In this document: piece by piece, positions 1-8,306 of the stretch
Layout of the letters: the number at the start of each line of letters is the position of its first letter
Numbering within the stretch: position 1 is the stretch's first letter
From: Bacteroidota bacterium
GTDB taxonomy: Bacteria > Bacteroidota > Bacteroidia > UBA7662 > JAIXUI01
DNA: 33,335 bases
Assembly (NCBI GenBank): GCA_027484125.1
Contig: JAIXUI010000144.1
Location: forward strand, 1 to 33,335
Reading direction: 5' to 3'
Position numbers and translations under genes: made by a program
The notes under the pieces: model-generated
Seen by the model: the letters and a program-made list of their open reading frames with translations, nothing else
Databases searched by the model: none
What the model was told of the DNA's origin: nothing

Positions 1-3000
1 AAATCAACCGTTCCGCTGATGTCGCTGTAAGGAGAAGCTACCGGAGCAGAGAACCCTCTCCAAGCGTTGTTGATGCCGCTCACATAACGCTGCGCAATCA
101 CATTACCGGATACAGAACCAGCACCGCTGAAGTCCACCATGCCTTGGTTGGTGGCATTAGAAACCATCGTCAGGTTTCCGGAAGCGTTGAAAGTACCGGA
201 AGCAGGAGTTAAAATTCCTCTCACTTGTATTGTTCCGGAAGGGATACTGGTATTGTTCGAAATAGTCAGGTTATTAAGGTTTACGTTACCGCTTAATGTC
301 TGGCTGGAGGCACCAATAAAATTTAAGGTATTTCCAGTGCTCTCCCAGGTAAAGCCGCTTCCAGTTTGAGTAAAATTACCCTTTACCTCTAAAGTACCGG
401 ACGGCAGGGCTACTTCTGAACCTCCTGAACGCACACCACTAATTAGAATATTCTGGTAATCTGCTCTTGAATTAATGATTTGTCGGCCAGAAGTTGCTGC
501 AAATTCTGCAGTCGAACTTCCTCCTAAAGTAACTATAGGGCTATTTAAATAAGAGATGAACGAGGTATCGCTGCCAGATATACCGCCTCTTGCTGCTACC
601 GTAATCGTTCCATTCACTATAACTTGTCCACCAATACCTTGAAAACTGATTTTACTGTTTGGATTAAGTTGGGTTAGCTTTCCCCCAACCGTAATTGACA
701 ATTGTCTGGAAGCTTGTAATTTGATGCTATCCGAAACTGCCGAGACTCTTACATTTGAACCCGTAACGTTTATGTTGGAATAAACAGGAGCAACTCGAAT
801 ATCGGTGGCAGCGCTACCTCCAAACTCTATGGTTGTATTGGGGCCAAGGGAGTAAGTGCCGGAGGGATCTGGTTTAGTTCCGCTGCCTGCAACCCGAAGA
901 ACTGCGTTGTCGGCCATGGTCAAGGTAGTTCCTGTTCCACCTGTTGTATTATTATCCACATTCAAGGTGGCATTATCTCGGATTTGCAAACTTTCTATCG
1001 TAGCGTTAGCCCCAGTGGTGGTTTTGGTTCCGGAACCTCTGATAATCAGATTTCTATATGCCAAAGAAGTAACGGTTTGATTGCCATTGCGGTAATAATC
1101 AACCGTAGAACCAGCATTGAAAGTCATACTAACTGATGGAACCGACGCATTGGTGCCTGTTAACCCATCTGCATCGGCAGTTCTGATGGTTCCACTAACT
1201 GAAATACTTGGAGATCCCCCCCCGCTTATGATCTGGTATTCGGCATTAGCAAGATCCAAAGTGCAATTAGCTGATACATTTAATGGGCCATGAAGGGTTA
1301 AATTTCCTCCTAAAAGCACACCAGCCGGACGATTTACATTCAAGTTGAACAGGGTGATGGCAGATGGAATGACCAATTGTCCCGCCGACCCATTCACAAT
1401 CAAATTGGCTGTTGAATTTCCTACAATCGTCCCTGTTCCGGATGTGTTAATGACACCTGAGCAAACAAGACTCGATAAAGTCCCCATCGTCAGTGTTACA
1501 CCATTGCCAATACTTAAGGTACTATCAACTAAAGTTCCTACAAAGCCATTAAGCGATTTAGAGCCACTTCCGGAAAGCATCAATCGGCGGTAACTCACCG
1601 CATTGGTAATCACTTGGGAACCGGAAGCGTTATAGACAATTTCACTGTTAGTCCCTATTGATAACGTTGCGTTGGTAGTGTTGAATGCTACAGCTCCCGA
1701 GGTAGCAGAAAGTCCTCCTGAATGTTGTAAACTAACGCTCCCATTGATGGTATAGGTAGCTGTCCCTGTAGACCCCCAAGTAGAAATGCTGTTATTGCCT
1801 AAAAGCACTTGACTACCCGCTGAAGTAAAGAATCCACCACTTCTTGATACCAAAACAGGGTTATTCAAAGTCACCAATCCTGAAGTATTAGTGACTTCAA
1901 AATTGACATGTTCTAACCCTAATGGAACACCAGCACTGGCATAACTTTGTGCTCCTGAGCCATTTAATTCAAGTATCGGATTACCACTTCCATCTCCAAA
2001 AACATCTGCTGTTCTATGGTATTGAAAGTTGCCACCAACTTGAATTCTGTTCGAATATATTCTTATAAAGTTGCTGATAGTTCCACCAGAATTTACTGTT
2101 AAGTTACCTTTAATTGTAACTGTGCCTGTTCCGGAAATTGGTTGAAAATCTAAGTTGGTTAGAGAAGAGCCTGTAAAATCTAGCGTGAGGTTGTTCAAAT
2201 CAGGAACTACCAATCCTTGGGCTGTATTGTTGTTCTGAATCCTTGGTGAACCGCCTTGAAGCCCCGTCATATTGAAGGTTCCGGTGAGGTTGTATGCAGC
2301 TTTAATACCGTCTAAACTCAAGTTATTGCCCACACTAATTACTTGGCCCCCATCGCTGAAACTATTAGCAGTTGCATGGGTGAAATTTCCGGTAAAAGTA
2401 TTAGCGGCTGTCAAAGTAAAGACTCCGGAGGTTGAAAACAGGCTTACATTTCCTGTTGACTTAGAAGTACTGCAATCAATATTTCGAAAGGTTAAACCAT
2501 TCGTGCTACTTCCGGTAATGGTTTGATTCCCGCTTCCATTCAGTGCAAGATTCAATAATGCATCACTAAAGGCACCACCACTTCTCTCCACATTTCCTCC
2601 CACATTCAATTGCCATTGATTGGTTCCGCTATGATCCCATGTTCCACCGCTGATATGAAAGTTTCCACTCACATTGATGATAGTACCTGAGCCGCCATTA
2701 TTCCCGAAATCAAATCTTCCTCCATCGATGATAAAGTTCCCGCCAATGTTTAAGGTCACATTGTTGTTATTCGATATCCTAAATTCATTGGAGCTTCCTC
2801 CGGTTGCACTGATCCTCAAATTTCCCTGAATGGTATAAGTAGCGCTTGCTGCTAAACTTGCATTAATAGAACCACTTAGCGTTGGAATATTGATTCTAAG
2901 ATTACCCCAACTTAAATTCGGGAAACTACTTCCTGTCCAATTGTTGATATTCTGATGGCTATTCGCATGAAACATCCGCGAAGTTCCAGGAACTGTTGAA

Positions 3001-3419
3001 ACAGCAACGTCATGATTATAAGCTCCGCCTGAACCCATATTGAAGTTTGTGATGGAATGGCTTCCGGTGGAGTTGTTGTTCCAAATTCCAGCTCCGTTGA
3101 TGGTTAATGTTCCTACCGTTAATACAGCAGAACCTGATAACCCAAGTGTCCCGCTATCCATAAGAGCATTGTTGGTTCCAAAACTTAAAGACGAACTTAT
3201 GCTGGCGTTTTGTCCTGGCTTAATCACATAAATTCTTCCTGTGCCAGAAGACAAGGAGGTTGCAGGATTAGTCCCTGTGCCGTCATAATTTGCTCCCCAA
3301 GACGAAACATTACTAATCGTTCCTCCATTCCAAAAGAATGTACTCTGGGAGAAAGAGGGCATAACTGCGAATAAAGCTGAAAGGGTAAGTATAATTTTTC
3401 CAATAACACGACTTCTCAT
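1..3419 (-). CDS. Giant secreted beta-solenoid/adhesin-like protein, T9SS cargo type (3' end outside window)
   Basis: Reading the minus strand from the ATG at 3419 gives one unbroken frame of 1139 codons that leaves the window at base 1 without a stop. Residues 1-25 (MRSRVIGKII...PSFSQ) form a signal peptide ending in the usual Bacteroidota A/S-Q site. The rest is rich in G, S, T and N, with short recurrent strands such as GNLTV, SGSGTKS and TLSIG, as in right-handed beta-helix or passenger-like proteins. The last visible residues (GSVSGNVIAQRYV..NNAWRGFSAPV) match the segment that in many T9SS cargo proteins precedes the C-terminal domains, so a sorting domain is expected off the edge. A TAGGTTTG promoter box lies 4 nt before the ATG. 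Short plus-strand frames here are antisense shadows. Function (adhesin or surface matrix) is inferred; no enzymatic motif was seen. Confidence 0.85.
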   Translation of the reverse strand, partial: MRSRVIGKIILTLSALFAVMPSFSQSTFFWNGGTISNVSSWGANYDGTGTNPATSLSSGTGRIYVIKPGQNASISSSLSFGTNNALMDSGTLGLSGSAVLTVGTLTINGAGIWNNNSTGSHSITNFNMGSGGAYNHDVAVSTVPGTSRMFHANSHQNINNWTGSSFPNLSWGNLRINIPTLSGSINASLAASATYTIQGNLRISATGGSSNEFRISNNNNVTLNIGGNFIIDGGRFDFGNNGGSGTIINVSGNFHISGGTWDHSGTNQWQLNVGGNVERSGGAFSDALLNLALNGSGNQTITGSSTNGLTFRNIDCSTSKSTGNVSLFSTSGVFTLTAANTFTGNFTHATANSFSDGGQVISVGNNLSLDGIKAAYNLTGTFNMTGLQGGSPRIQNNNTAQGLVVPDLNNLTLDFTGSSLTNLDFQPISGTGTVTIKGNLTVNSGGTISNFIRIYSNRIQVGGNFQYHRTADVFGDGSGNPILELNGSGAQSYASAGVPLGLEHVNFEVTNTSGLVTLNNPVLVSRSGGFFTSAGSQVLLGNNSISTWGSTGTATYTINGSVSLQHSGGLSATSGAVAFNTTNATLSIGTNSEIVYNASGSQVITNAVSYRRLMLSGSGSKSLNGFVGTLVDSTLSIGNGVTLTMGTLSSLVCSGVINTSGTGTIVGNSTANLIVNGSAGQLVIPSAITLFNLNVNRPAGVLLGGNLTLHGPLNVSANCTLDLANAEYQIISGGGSPSISVSGTIRTADADGLTGTNASVPSVSMTFNAGSTVDYYRNGNQTVTSLAYRNLIIRGSGTKTTTGANATIESLQIRDNATLNVDNNTTGGTGTTLTMADNAVLRVAGSGTKPDPSGTYSLGPNTTIEFGGSAATDIRVAPVYSNINVTGSNVRVSAVSDSIKLQASRQLSITVGGKLTQLNPNSKISFQGIGGQVIVNGTITVAARGGISGSDTSFISYLNSPIVTLGGSSTAEFAATSGRQIINSRADYQNILISGVRSGGSEVALPSGTLEVKGNFTQTGSGFTWESTGNTLNFIGASSQTLSGNVNLNNLTISNNTSIPSGTIQVRGILTPASGTFNASGNLTMVSNATNQGMVDFSGAGSVSGNVIAQRYVSGINNAWRGFSAPVASPYSDISGTVD

Positions 3420-3423
3420 ACCG

Positions 3424-3431
3424 CAAACCTA
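3424..3431 (-). promoter_or_regulatory. -7 promoter box TAGGTTTG for the giant secreted protein
   Basis: The minus strand reads TAGGTTTG, a perfect match to the Bacteroidota TAnnTTTG box, 4 nt before the ATG at 3419. No clear -33 TTTG is visible at the expected distance. The short gap implies a leaderless or nearly leaderless mRNA. Confidence 0.5.
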
Positions 3432-3583
3432 GCGGGTAATAAGTAACCTGATGTTATGAATTAATTACCAATGCGTTACCTTATTTTATCAACTTAAAAA
3501 TCTTCTTACAGAATCCCGCTTTTCCTATTTGTCGAAAAATTAAGTATAATTTTTTAAACATAATTTCTACTCACCACTCGCAT

Positions 3584-3611
3584 AAAAAAAGCCACCCGGT
3601 TGAGGATGGCT
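3584..3611 (-). terminator. Rho-independent terminator after glutamate dehydrogenase
   Basis: On the minus strand AGCCATCC and GGGTGGCT pair over 8 bp (one G-U) around a 6-nt loop, followed directly by a T run. It lies 35 nt beyond the stop of the dehydrogenase gene and separates it from the next minus-strand promoter. Confidence 0.85.
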
Positions 3612-3646
3612 CTTGAAATCGTGATGGTTTTAACTGAGACTCCGGC

Positions 3647-5071
3647 TTATGGGAAGATACCCATAGAGCCGTAAGAAACAGCAATCTTACGGATGGCTAC
3701 TATGAAAGCGGCAGTCCTCATGTTGATACCCGGAAATTCCATGTATGTATCACGCACTTCGGCATAGGCTTCAATCATGGTTTCCTCTAAGCCGGAATAA
3801 ACAAAGTCCACTTCATCAGCACCACGTGCTATAGACTTACGCTGACTTTCGGTAAATGGCTTACCTATTTGAGATTCGATAGCTGAGAGGATTTCGTTAT
3901 TCATCTTTTCCTCGAAGCGCTTTCCTAAGCGACCGAAGCGAACATGAGAAAGGTTTTTCAACCATTCAAAATAGGAAACCGTAACACCACCTGCATTGAG
4001 GTAGATGTCCGGGATAATCATGATACCTTTTTTATCGAGGATTTCTTCTGCTTCTGCCGTTACAGGACCGTTAGCAGCTTCTCCGATAATTTTCGCTTTA
4101 ATGCGGTCGGCATTCTCAGCATGAATTTGGTTTTCCAAAGCAGCAGGAATCAGGATGTCGCAATCCAATTCGAGTGCATCATTAGAACTTGCCAAGTTGG
4201 TTGCTCCCGGGAAGTTCAAGATGCTTCCGGTAGCCTTACGATGTTGGAATACAGCTTCGTAATCCAAGCCATCTTCGTTGTATATAGCTCCCTCATACTC
4301 AGCAAGTGCAATGATTTTCGCACCACCTTCATGGAAGAATTTTGCGGTGTGGTAGCCCACGTTGCCAAGACCTTGAATCACGCAGCGCTTACCTTTGAAA
4401 CCAGGAGTTAAACCAAGTTTCTGCATGTCTTCCGCATAGTTACAAGCCTCGCGAATACCGTAATAAACGCCGAGGCCAGTAGCTTCACGGCGACCGTTGA
4501 TACCACCATTGCTCACCGGTTTTCCGGTTACGCAACCCATCGCATCAATTTGGCCGTTAGCAAAGGTTGCATAAGTATCCATGATCCAGCTCATTTCACG
4601 CTCACCTGTTCCGTAGTCAGGAGCAGGAACATCGGTAGCTGGCCCAATGAAGTTTTTCTTAATCAACTCAGTCGTATAACGGCGGGTTATACGTTCAAGT
4701 TGATCTACATTATATTGCTTAGGATCGATTTTAATTCCTCCCTTAGCTCCACCAAATGGCACATTCACAATGGCACATTTGTAAGTCATGAGTGAGGCGA
4801 GTGCCATTACTTCGTCCTGATTCACCGACATGGCGTAACGAATTCCGCCTTTGGTTGGGAGCCGGTGATGACTGTGCTCCACACGATAAGCCTCGATTAC
4901 CTCGATACCTTCGCCGATTCGCACAGGAAATTTCATGGAATAAACGCTGTTACATTCTTTAATCTGGTTCTTGAGACCTTCCGGAAGATCCAGATGACGT
5001 GCAGCATTGTCGAAATATTTACAGACATCTGCGAAGAAGCTGTGAGTGGTTTCTGATGAATTTGATGCCAT
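3647..5071 (-). CDS. gdhA: Glutamate dehydrogenase (Glu/Leu/Phe/Val dehydrogenase family)
   Basis: Cytosolic enzyme interconverting glutamate and 2-oxoglutarate plus ammonia with NAD(P). With the start chosen here it is 474 aa. Visible motifs: LPTKGGIRY (K74), MTYKCA (K98, catalytic lysine region), PFGGAKGG (K110), [10 protein letters not shown] (catalytic Asp D148) and the Rossmann loop GLGNVG (about 234-239). An in-frame ATG at 5113 would add 14 residues ([14 protein letters not shown]). I prefer 5071 because family members begin close to the [14 protein letters not shown] segment. It follows ccmD on the same strand by 88 nt and ends in its own terminator. Coenzyme preference cannot be read with certainty. 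A leucine/phenylalanine dehydrogenase is less likely given length and motifs. Confidence 0.93.
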   Translation of the reverse strand: MASNSSETTHSFFADVCKYFDNAARHLDLPEGLKNQIKECNSVYSMKFPVRIGEGIEVIEAYRVEHSHHRLPTKGGIRYAMSVNQDEVMALASLMTYKCAIVNVPFGGAKGGIKIDPKQYNVDQLERITRRYTTELIKKNFIGPATDVPAPDYGTGEREMSWIMDTYATFANGQIDAMGCVTGKPVSNGGINGRREATGLGVYYGIREACNYAEDMQKLGLTPGFKGKRCVIQGLGNVGYHTAKFFHEGGAKIIALAEYEGAIYNEDGLDYEAVFQHRKATGSILNFPGATNLASSNDALELDCDILIPAALENQIHAENADRIKAKIIGEAANGPVTAEAEEILDKKGIMIIPDIYLNAGGVTVSYFEWLKNLSHVRFGRLGKRFEEKMNNEILSAIESQIGKPFTESQRKSIARGADEVDFVYSGLEETMIEAYAEVRDTYMEFPGINMRTAAFIVAIRKIAVSYGSMGIFP

Positions 5072-5159
5072 TATTGATTGCTTTGAGGGTTTTGCCAAGT
5101 TAATAAATAGCATTTAGCCTCATACGACTAAAGCCGATTTTTTAAGTGTTTTTACCGAT

Positions 5160-5351
5160 TCAGCGCTTTTTGTTAGCAGCCTTGCGATCGAGGTAAAGCA
5201 GATAACCCAAAATACCTGCCATTACGATAACAATTGTTGCCACCACAACATAGAATTTTCCGTTGTCGCGGAGCGCATCTGCCATTTGCGCTGATTGAGC
5301 TTGCGCAACAACAGGAAGCAATAGGAGCGTACTTAAAACTTTCTTAATCAT
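5160..5351 (-). CDS. ccmD: CcmD-like small membrane protein of the cytochrome c maturation operon
   Basis: A 63-aa protein with an N-terminal signal-like segment (MIKKVLSTLLLLPVVAQAQ), a short periplasmic stretch, one transmembrane helix (about 33-55, YVVVATIVIVMAGILGYLLY) and a basic tail (DRKAANKKR). The frame is open upstream to 5441, but the ATG at 5351 overlaps the ccmC stop by 8 nt (ATGATTAA), typical translational coupling, and gives a sensible signal peptide. CcmD proteins help release holo-CcmE from the CcmABC haem exporter complex. Bacteroidota versions are short and poorly conserved, so the name rests on size, topology and position after ccmC. Confidence 0.75.
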   Translation of the reverse strand: MIKKVLSTLLLLPVVAQAQSAQMADALRDNGKFYVVVATIVIVMAGILGYLLYLDRKAANKKR

Positions 5352-6000
5352 GCACTTCGGTATTTTGTCTAATGCGTACTTGGAGATTGGCCATCCACAC
5401 ACCGAGAAGTGTCCAACCGATAACAGCAGGATAAAATACAAGGCGCATGGTATTATCTAAATCGTATTTCCCAAAACCGGGATTGCCTCCGTTACCCGGA
5501 TGAAGCGAATCTGTCATTCGAGGGAGGATATAAAGCAATGGTATCAATGCGGCAAAAGCAAACAGGTTGTAAACTGCTGAAATCCTCGCCTTCTGCTGAT
5601 CTTCGTTGAAAGAACCGCGTAAAACGAAGTAAGCAAAGTACAATAGTAAGGCTATGGCCGAGGTGTTTTGTTTAGGATCTGCGCTCCACCAGTCGCCCCA
5701 TGTAAAATAGGCCCAAACCATTCCGGTTAACATGCCTAAGGTGCCGAAGAGCAATCCAACTTCAGCAAAAGCAGATGCTTTCCAATCGTAAATTGACTCT
5801 GAAGTACGCAGGTACTTCACACTGTACCAAGCAGAAACTGCCATCAGTATCATTAAACCAAACCACATAGGAACGTGGAAATACAGGTTTCTAATGGTTT
5901 CGTTTAATATCGCCAACGCAGGAACCGGGCTCAGAAAACCCGCCACAATGGTGTATAACACCAAAATTATGGTTGCAATTTTATAGGAGCGTGCCAGCAT
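5344..6000 (-). CDS. ccmC: Haem exporter protein CcmC (CcsA/ResC-type membrane protein)
   Basis: Multi-pass inner-membrane protein of 218 aa that presents haem to the periplasmic chaperone CcmE during c-type cytochrome maturation. The tryptophan-rich haem motif of the family is seen at about 96-110 (WAYFTWGDWWSADPK), flanked by periplasmic histidines at H42 (LYFHVPMW) and H167 (DSLHPGN), the expected haem ligands. Six hydrophobic segments fit the family. It starts 3 nt after the ccmB stop and overlaps ccmD by 8 nt, so the three are one operon. No ccmA ATPase, ccmE or ccmF gene is present in the window. Confidence 0.92.
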   Translation of the reverse strand: MLARSYKIATIILVLYTIVAGFLSPVPALAILNETIRNLYFHVPMWFGLMILMAVSAWYSVKYLRTSESIYDWKASAFAEVGLLFGTLGMLTGMVWAYFTWGDWWSADPKQNTSAIALLLYFAYFVLRGSFNEDQQKARISAVYNLFAFAALIPLLYILPRMTDSLHPGNGGNPGFGKYDLDNTMRLVFYPAVIGWTLLGVWMANLQVRIRQNTEVHD

Positions 6001-6003
6001 GCT

Positions 6004-6654
6004 TTAATCGCGCCAAAGGTAGGGAAATAAGAGACAGCTTACGGCCACGGAAATGCCATCAATTGCGGATAAAAGCAGAATTTCATCCTGACTGACGCTG
6101 CTATCTAACCCATCGACTGCGGCTTTTGAAATCTTGACTACCAGGGTAAGTACCGGAATGAGCACCGGAAAACCTAAGATGGCCATGAGGGTAAAAGGGT
6201 TGTTGGCCCTAGAACTGATAGCTGAAACTAAACTCAAACTAGACGCCATACCAAAAGTGCCTAATAATAAGGCTGCAAGAAAAACAGGGATGTTCTCAAT
6301 GGCCTGACCATGGAAAAGCGTCATCACTCCCCAACTGAGCAAGGCTAAAAACCAAAGCAAAAGAGTGTTCCAAGCGATTTTAGAGAGAAGAAATGGCAAG
6401 GCTCCGGTTAGCGTGTAATAATAAAGCATGCGGCCGCGACTGATAGAGATGAAACTTCTTGCCACTGCATTGACAGACGCAAACAACACGATTAACCAGA
6501 AAAGTGCCAGCCAAACAAGCCCGTCCATCCGTTTAAAAGCTAATTCTGAAAGGTAAACAGCGCTTAAGACATAAAGCACCAGCCCGCCTATGGCGTGCTT
6601 CTGCCGCAACTCTGTGCGCCACTCGTGAAGAAATAGCCTTAAAAAGGTGTTCAA
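6004..6654 (-). CDS. ccmB: Haem exporter protein CcmB (ABC permease subunit)
   Basis: Integral membrane subunit of the CcmABC transporter, 216 aa with about six hydrophobic helices. The N-terminal pattern (FLHEWRTELRQKHAIGG) resembles the E-x-R-K-x-A start of CcmB proteins. The start codon is TTG; no ATG gives a full-length protein, and residues right after the TTG align with the family N-terminus. A TAACTTTG promoter box (6662-6669, minus) lies 7 nt upstream, so the mRNA leader would be extremely short. First gene of the ccmB-ccmC-ccmD group, possibly continuing into gdhA. Confidence 0.88.
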   Translation of the reverse strand: MNTFLRLFLHEWRTELRQKHAIGGLVLYVLSAVYLSELAFKRMDGLVWLALFWLIVLFASVNAVARSFISISRGRMLYYYTLTGALPFLLSKIAWNTLLLWFLALLSWGVMTLFHGQAIENIPVFLAALLLGTFGMASSLSLVSAISSRANNPFTLMAILGFPVLIPVLTLVVKISKAAVDGLDSSVSQDEILLLSAIDGISVAVSCLLFPYLWRD

Positions 6655-6661
6655 AACGCTG

Positions 6662-6669
6662 CAAAGTTA
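6662..6669 (-). promoter_or_regulatory. -7 promoter box TAACTTTG for the ccm operon
   Basis: Perfect TAnnTTTG match on the minus strand, 7 nt before the TTG start of ccmB, in the 58-nt gap shared with the divergent accC gene. No convincing -33 element. Confidence 0.45.
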
Positions 6670-6694
6670 GCGTAATATTCCCCTGCCGTTGGCG

Positions 6695-6702
6695 TAAATT
6701 CG
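6695..6702 (+). promoter_or_regulatory. -7 promoter box TAAATTCG for biotin carboxylase
   Basis: TAAATTCG fits the TAnnTTCG variant seen before several genes in this window and sits 10 nt before the accC ATG. No -33 element is visible, so support is from position and motif only. Confidence 0.35.
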
Positions 6703-6712
6703 CACTTCCTTT

Positions 6713-8206
6713 ATGAAACAAATCCGGAAGCTGCTTGTAGCCAACAGAGGCGAAATCGCCCTTCGTGTAATGCGTACTGCCCGCGAAATGGGCATCCAAA
6801 CTGTAGCGGTGTATTCAGAGGCCGACCGCCTCTCGCCCCACGTCTTGTTTGCGGATGAAGCGGTCTTGCTGGGCCCACCACCCTCTAACCAAAGCTACCT
6901 GCTGGCCGATAAAATAATCGCCGCCTGTAAGCGACTAAACGTGGATGCTGTTCACCCAGGCTATGGCTTCCTCTCTGAAAATGCCACCTTTGCACGTGCA
7001 CTGGAAAAGGAAGGCATCTTGCTTATTGGTCCTACCGGCGACTCCATGGACAAAATGGGCAATAAACTGGCAGCTAAGCAAACTGTACTTCCTTTTGGCA
7101 TCCCTATGGTGCCAGGCTTGGAAACCGCCATTACCGATATAGAATTCGCCAAAAAACGTGCGCTCGAAATTGGGTTTCCAGTCCTTATAAAAGCTGCAGC
7201 CGGTGGCGGTGGAAAAGGCATGCGCGTGGTAGAAAATCCTGAAGAATTTGAATCTCAAATGCAGTTGGCCGTCTCAGAAGCAACCAACTCTTTTGGCGAT
7301 GGAGCAGTGTTTTTGGAAAAATACATCGGCTCTCCTCGCCACATCGAAATTCAGGTAATGGCCGATAAGCATGGCAACGCCGTGCATTTGTTTGAAAGAA
7401 ATTGCTCTATTCAACGTCGTCACCAAAAACTGGTGGAAGAAGCTCCTTCTAATATCTTAACTCCGGAAGTGCGGGAAGCTATGGGCCAAGCGGCTGTCAT
7501 GGTAGCCAAAGCCTGTAACTACCACGGTGCAGGAACTGTGGAGTTTTTGGTTGATGAAGACCTCAACTTCTACTTCCTAGAAATGAATACCCGTCTTCAG
7601 GTCGAGCATCCGGTAACCGAACAAATAACCGGAATTGACCTTGTCAAGGAGCAGATTCGAGTGGCTGAAGGTCATCCGCTTTCTTTCACCCAAGACGACC
7701 TTAAAATTCATGGTCACAGCATTGAACTTCGGGTTTGTGCCGAAGATCCCACCAACAACTTCCTTCCCGATTTAGGCAAGTTGGAAACCTACATTCGCCC
7801 ACAAGGTCTTGGCATCCGCGTTGACGACGGCTTTGAGCAAGGCATGACCATCCCCGTCAATTACGACTCCATGATTGCCAAGTTGATCGTAACCGGAAGA
7901 ACACGGGAAGAAGCCATTCAACGAATGATTCGCGCCATCGAAGACTACCGAATCACCGGGTTTGCCAATACTTTACAATTCGGAAAGTGGGTGATGCAAC
8001 ATCCAATGTTTCACAGTGGAGACTTCGATACCAAATTCATTGATCAGCATTTCAAACCGGAGTATTTGGAGGAAAAGAGAAGCCATGAAGCGGAAGCCGC
8101 TGCTTTTCTGGGTGCTTTGCTTCACCCCGAAACCAACACCGCTGTAGTCGAACAAGTTGCTGATTCAGCGCCGGTAAGCATGTGGAAAACCAGGAGACTG
8201 GGATAA
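6713..8206 (+). CDS. accC: Biotin carboxylase subunit of acyl-CoA carboxylase
   Basis: ATP-grasp enzyme that carboxylates biotin on its carrier protein with bicarbonate and ATP, the first half of acetyl-CoA (or propionyl-CoA) carboxylation. Seen: N-terminal LLVANRGEIALRVMRTA, the glycine-rich ATP loop KAAAGGGGKGMRVV, and the catalytic block EMNTRLQVEHPVTE with E290, N292, R294 and E298. At 497 aa it is longer than the 450-aa E. coli protein; the extra length is a C-terminal extension after about residue 450. No biotin carrier domain (AMKM) is fused, and no carboxyltransferase gene lies nearby. It could serve acetyl-, propionyl- or another acyl-CoA carboxylase; sequence alone does not decide. 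Divergent from ccmB. Confidence 0.92.
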   Translation: MKQIRKLLVANRGEIALRVMRTAREMGIQTVAVYSEADRLSPHVLFADEAVLLGPPPSNQSYLLADKIIAACKRLNVDAVHPGYGFLSENATFARALEKEGILLIGPTGDSMDKMGNKLAAKQTVLPFGIPMVPGLETAITDIEFAKKRALEIGFPVLIKAAAGGGGKGMRVVENPEEFESQMQLAVSEATNSFGDGAVFLEKYIGSPRHIEIQVMADKHGNAVHLFERNCSIQRRHQKLVEEAPSNILTPEVREAMGQAAVMVAKACNYHGAGTVEFLVDEDLNFYFLEMNTRLQVEHPVTEQITGIDLVKEQIRVAEGHPLSFTQDDLKIHGHSIELRVCAEDPTNNFLPDLGKLETYIRPQGLGIRVDDGFEQGMTIPVNYDSMIAKLIVTGRTREEAIQRMIRAIEDYRITGFANTLQFGKWVMQHPMFHSGDFDTKFIDQHFKPEYLEEKRSHEAEAAAFLGALLHPETNTAVVEQVADSAPVSMWKTRRLG

Positions 8207-8233
8207 AAAAATACTCATTTAATTTTCAATCGG

Positions 8234-8260
8234 CCTTTAATATTTGATAGTATTAAAAGG
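8234..8260 (+). terminator. A/T-rich hairpin between accC and dnaE (weak terminator or mRNA 3' end)
   Basis: CCTTTAATA and TATTAAAAGG pair with one bulge around an 8-nt loop. There is no T run afterwards, so it may be an RNA-stabilising hairpin rather than a true terminator. It lies before the dnaE promoter. Confidence 0.3.
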
Positions 8261-8272
8261 AATTTGAAAGGG

Positions 8273-8302
8273 TTGGGGATAAGTGGTCGGGCAGTAACTT
8301 CG
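8273..8302 (+). promoter_or_regulatory. Promoter of dnaE: TTG-N19-TAACTTCG
   Basis: A -33 TTG (8273-8275), exactly 19 nt of spacer and TAACTTCG (8295-8302), then 4 nt to the ATG. Matches the Bacteroidota promoter layout. Transcription starting 4-7 nt after the box would give a leaderless message. Confidence 0.6.
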
Positions 8303-8306
8303 CCCT

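Noticed and set aside
139-3231. Several short plus-strand ORFs (74-84 aa)
   Set aside because: They are antisense to the continuous 1139-codon minus-strand secreted-protein gene and are P/V/L-rich shadows of its repetitive codons.
3944-5056. Plus-strand ORFs of 63-155 aa in the 3944-5056 interval
   Set aside because: Antisense shadows of the glutamate dehydrogenase gene, which has all catalytic motifs on the minus strand.
6533-6799. 88-aa minus-strand ORF across the ccmB-accC gap
   Set aside because: It overlaps the starts of two well-supported genes in other frames and has no recognisable product.
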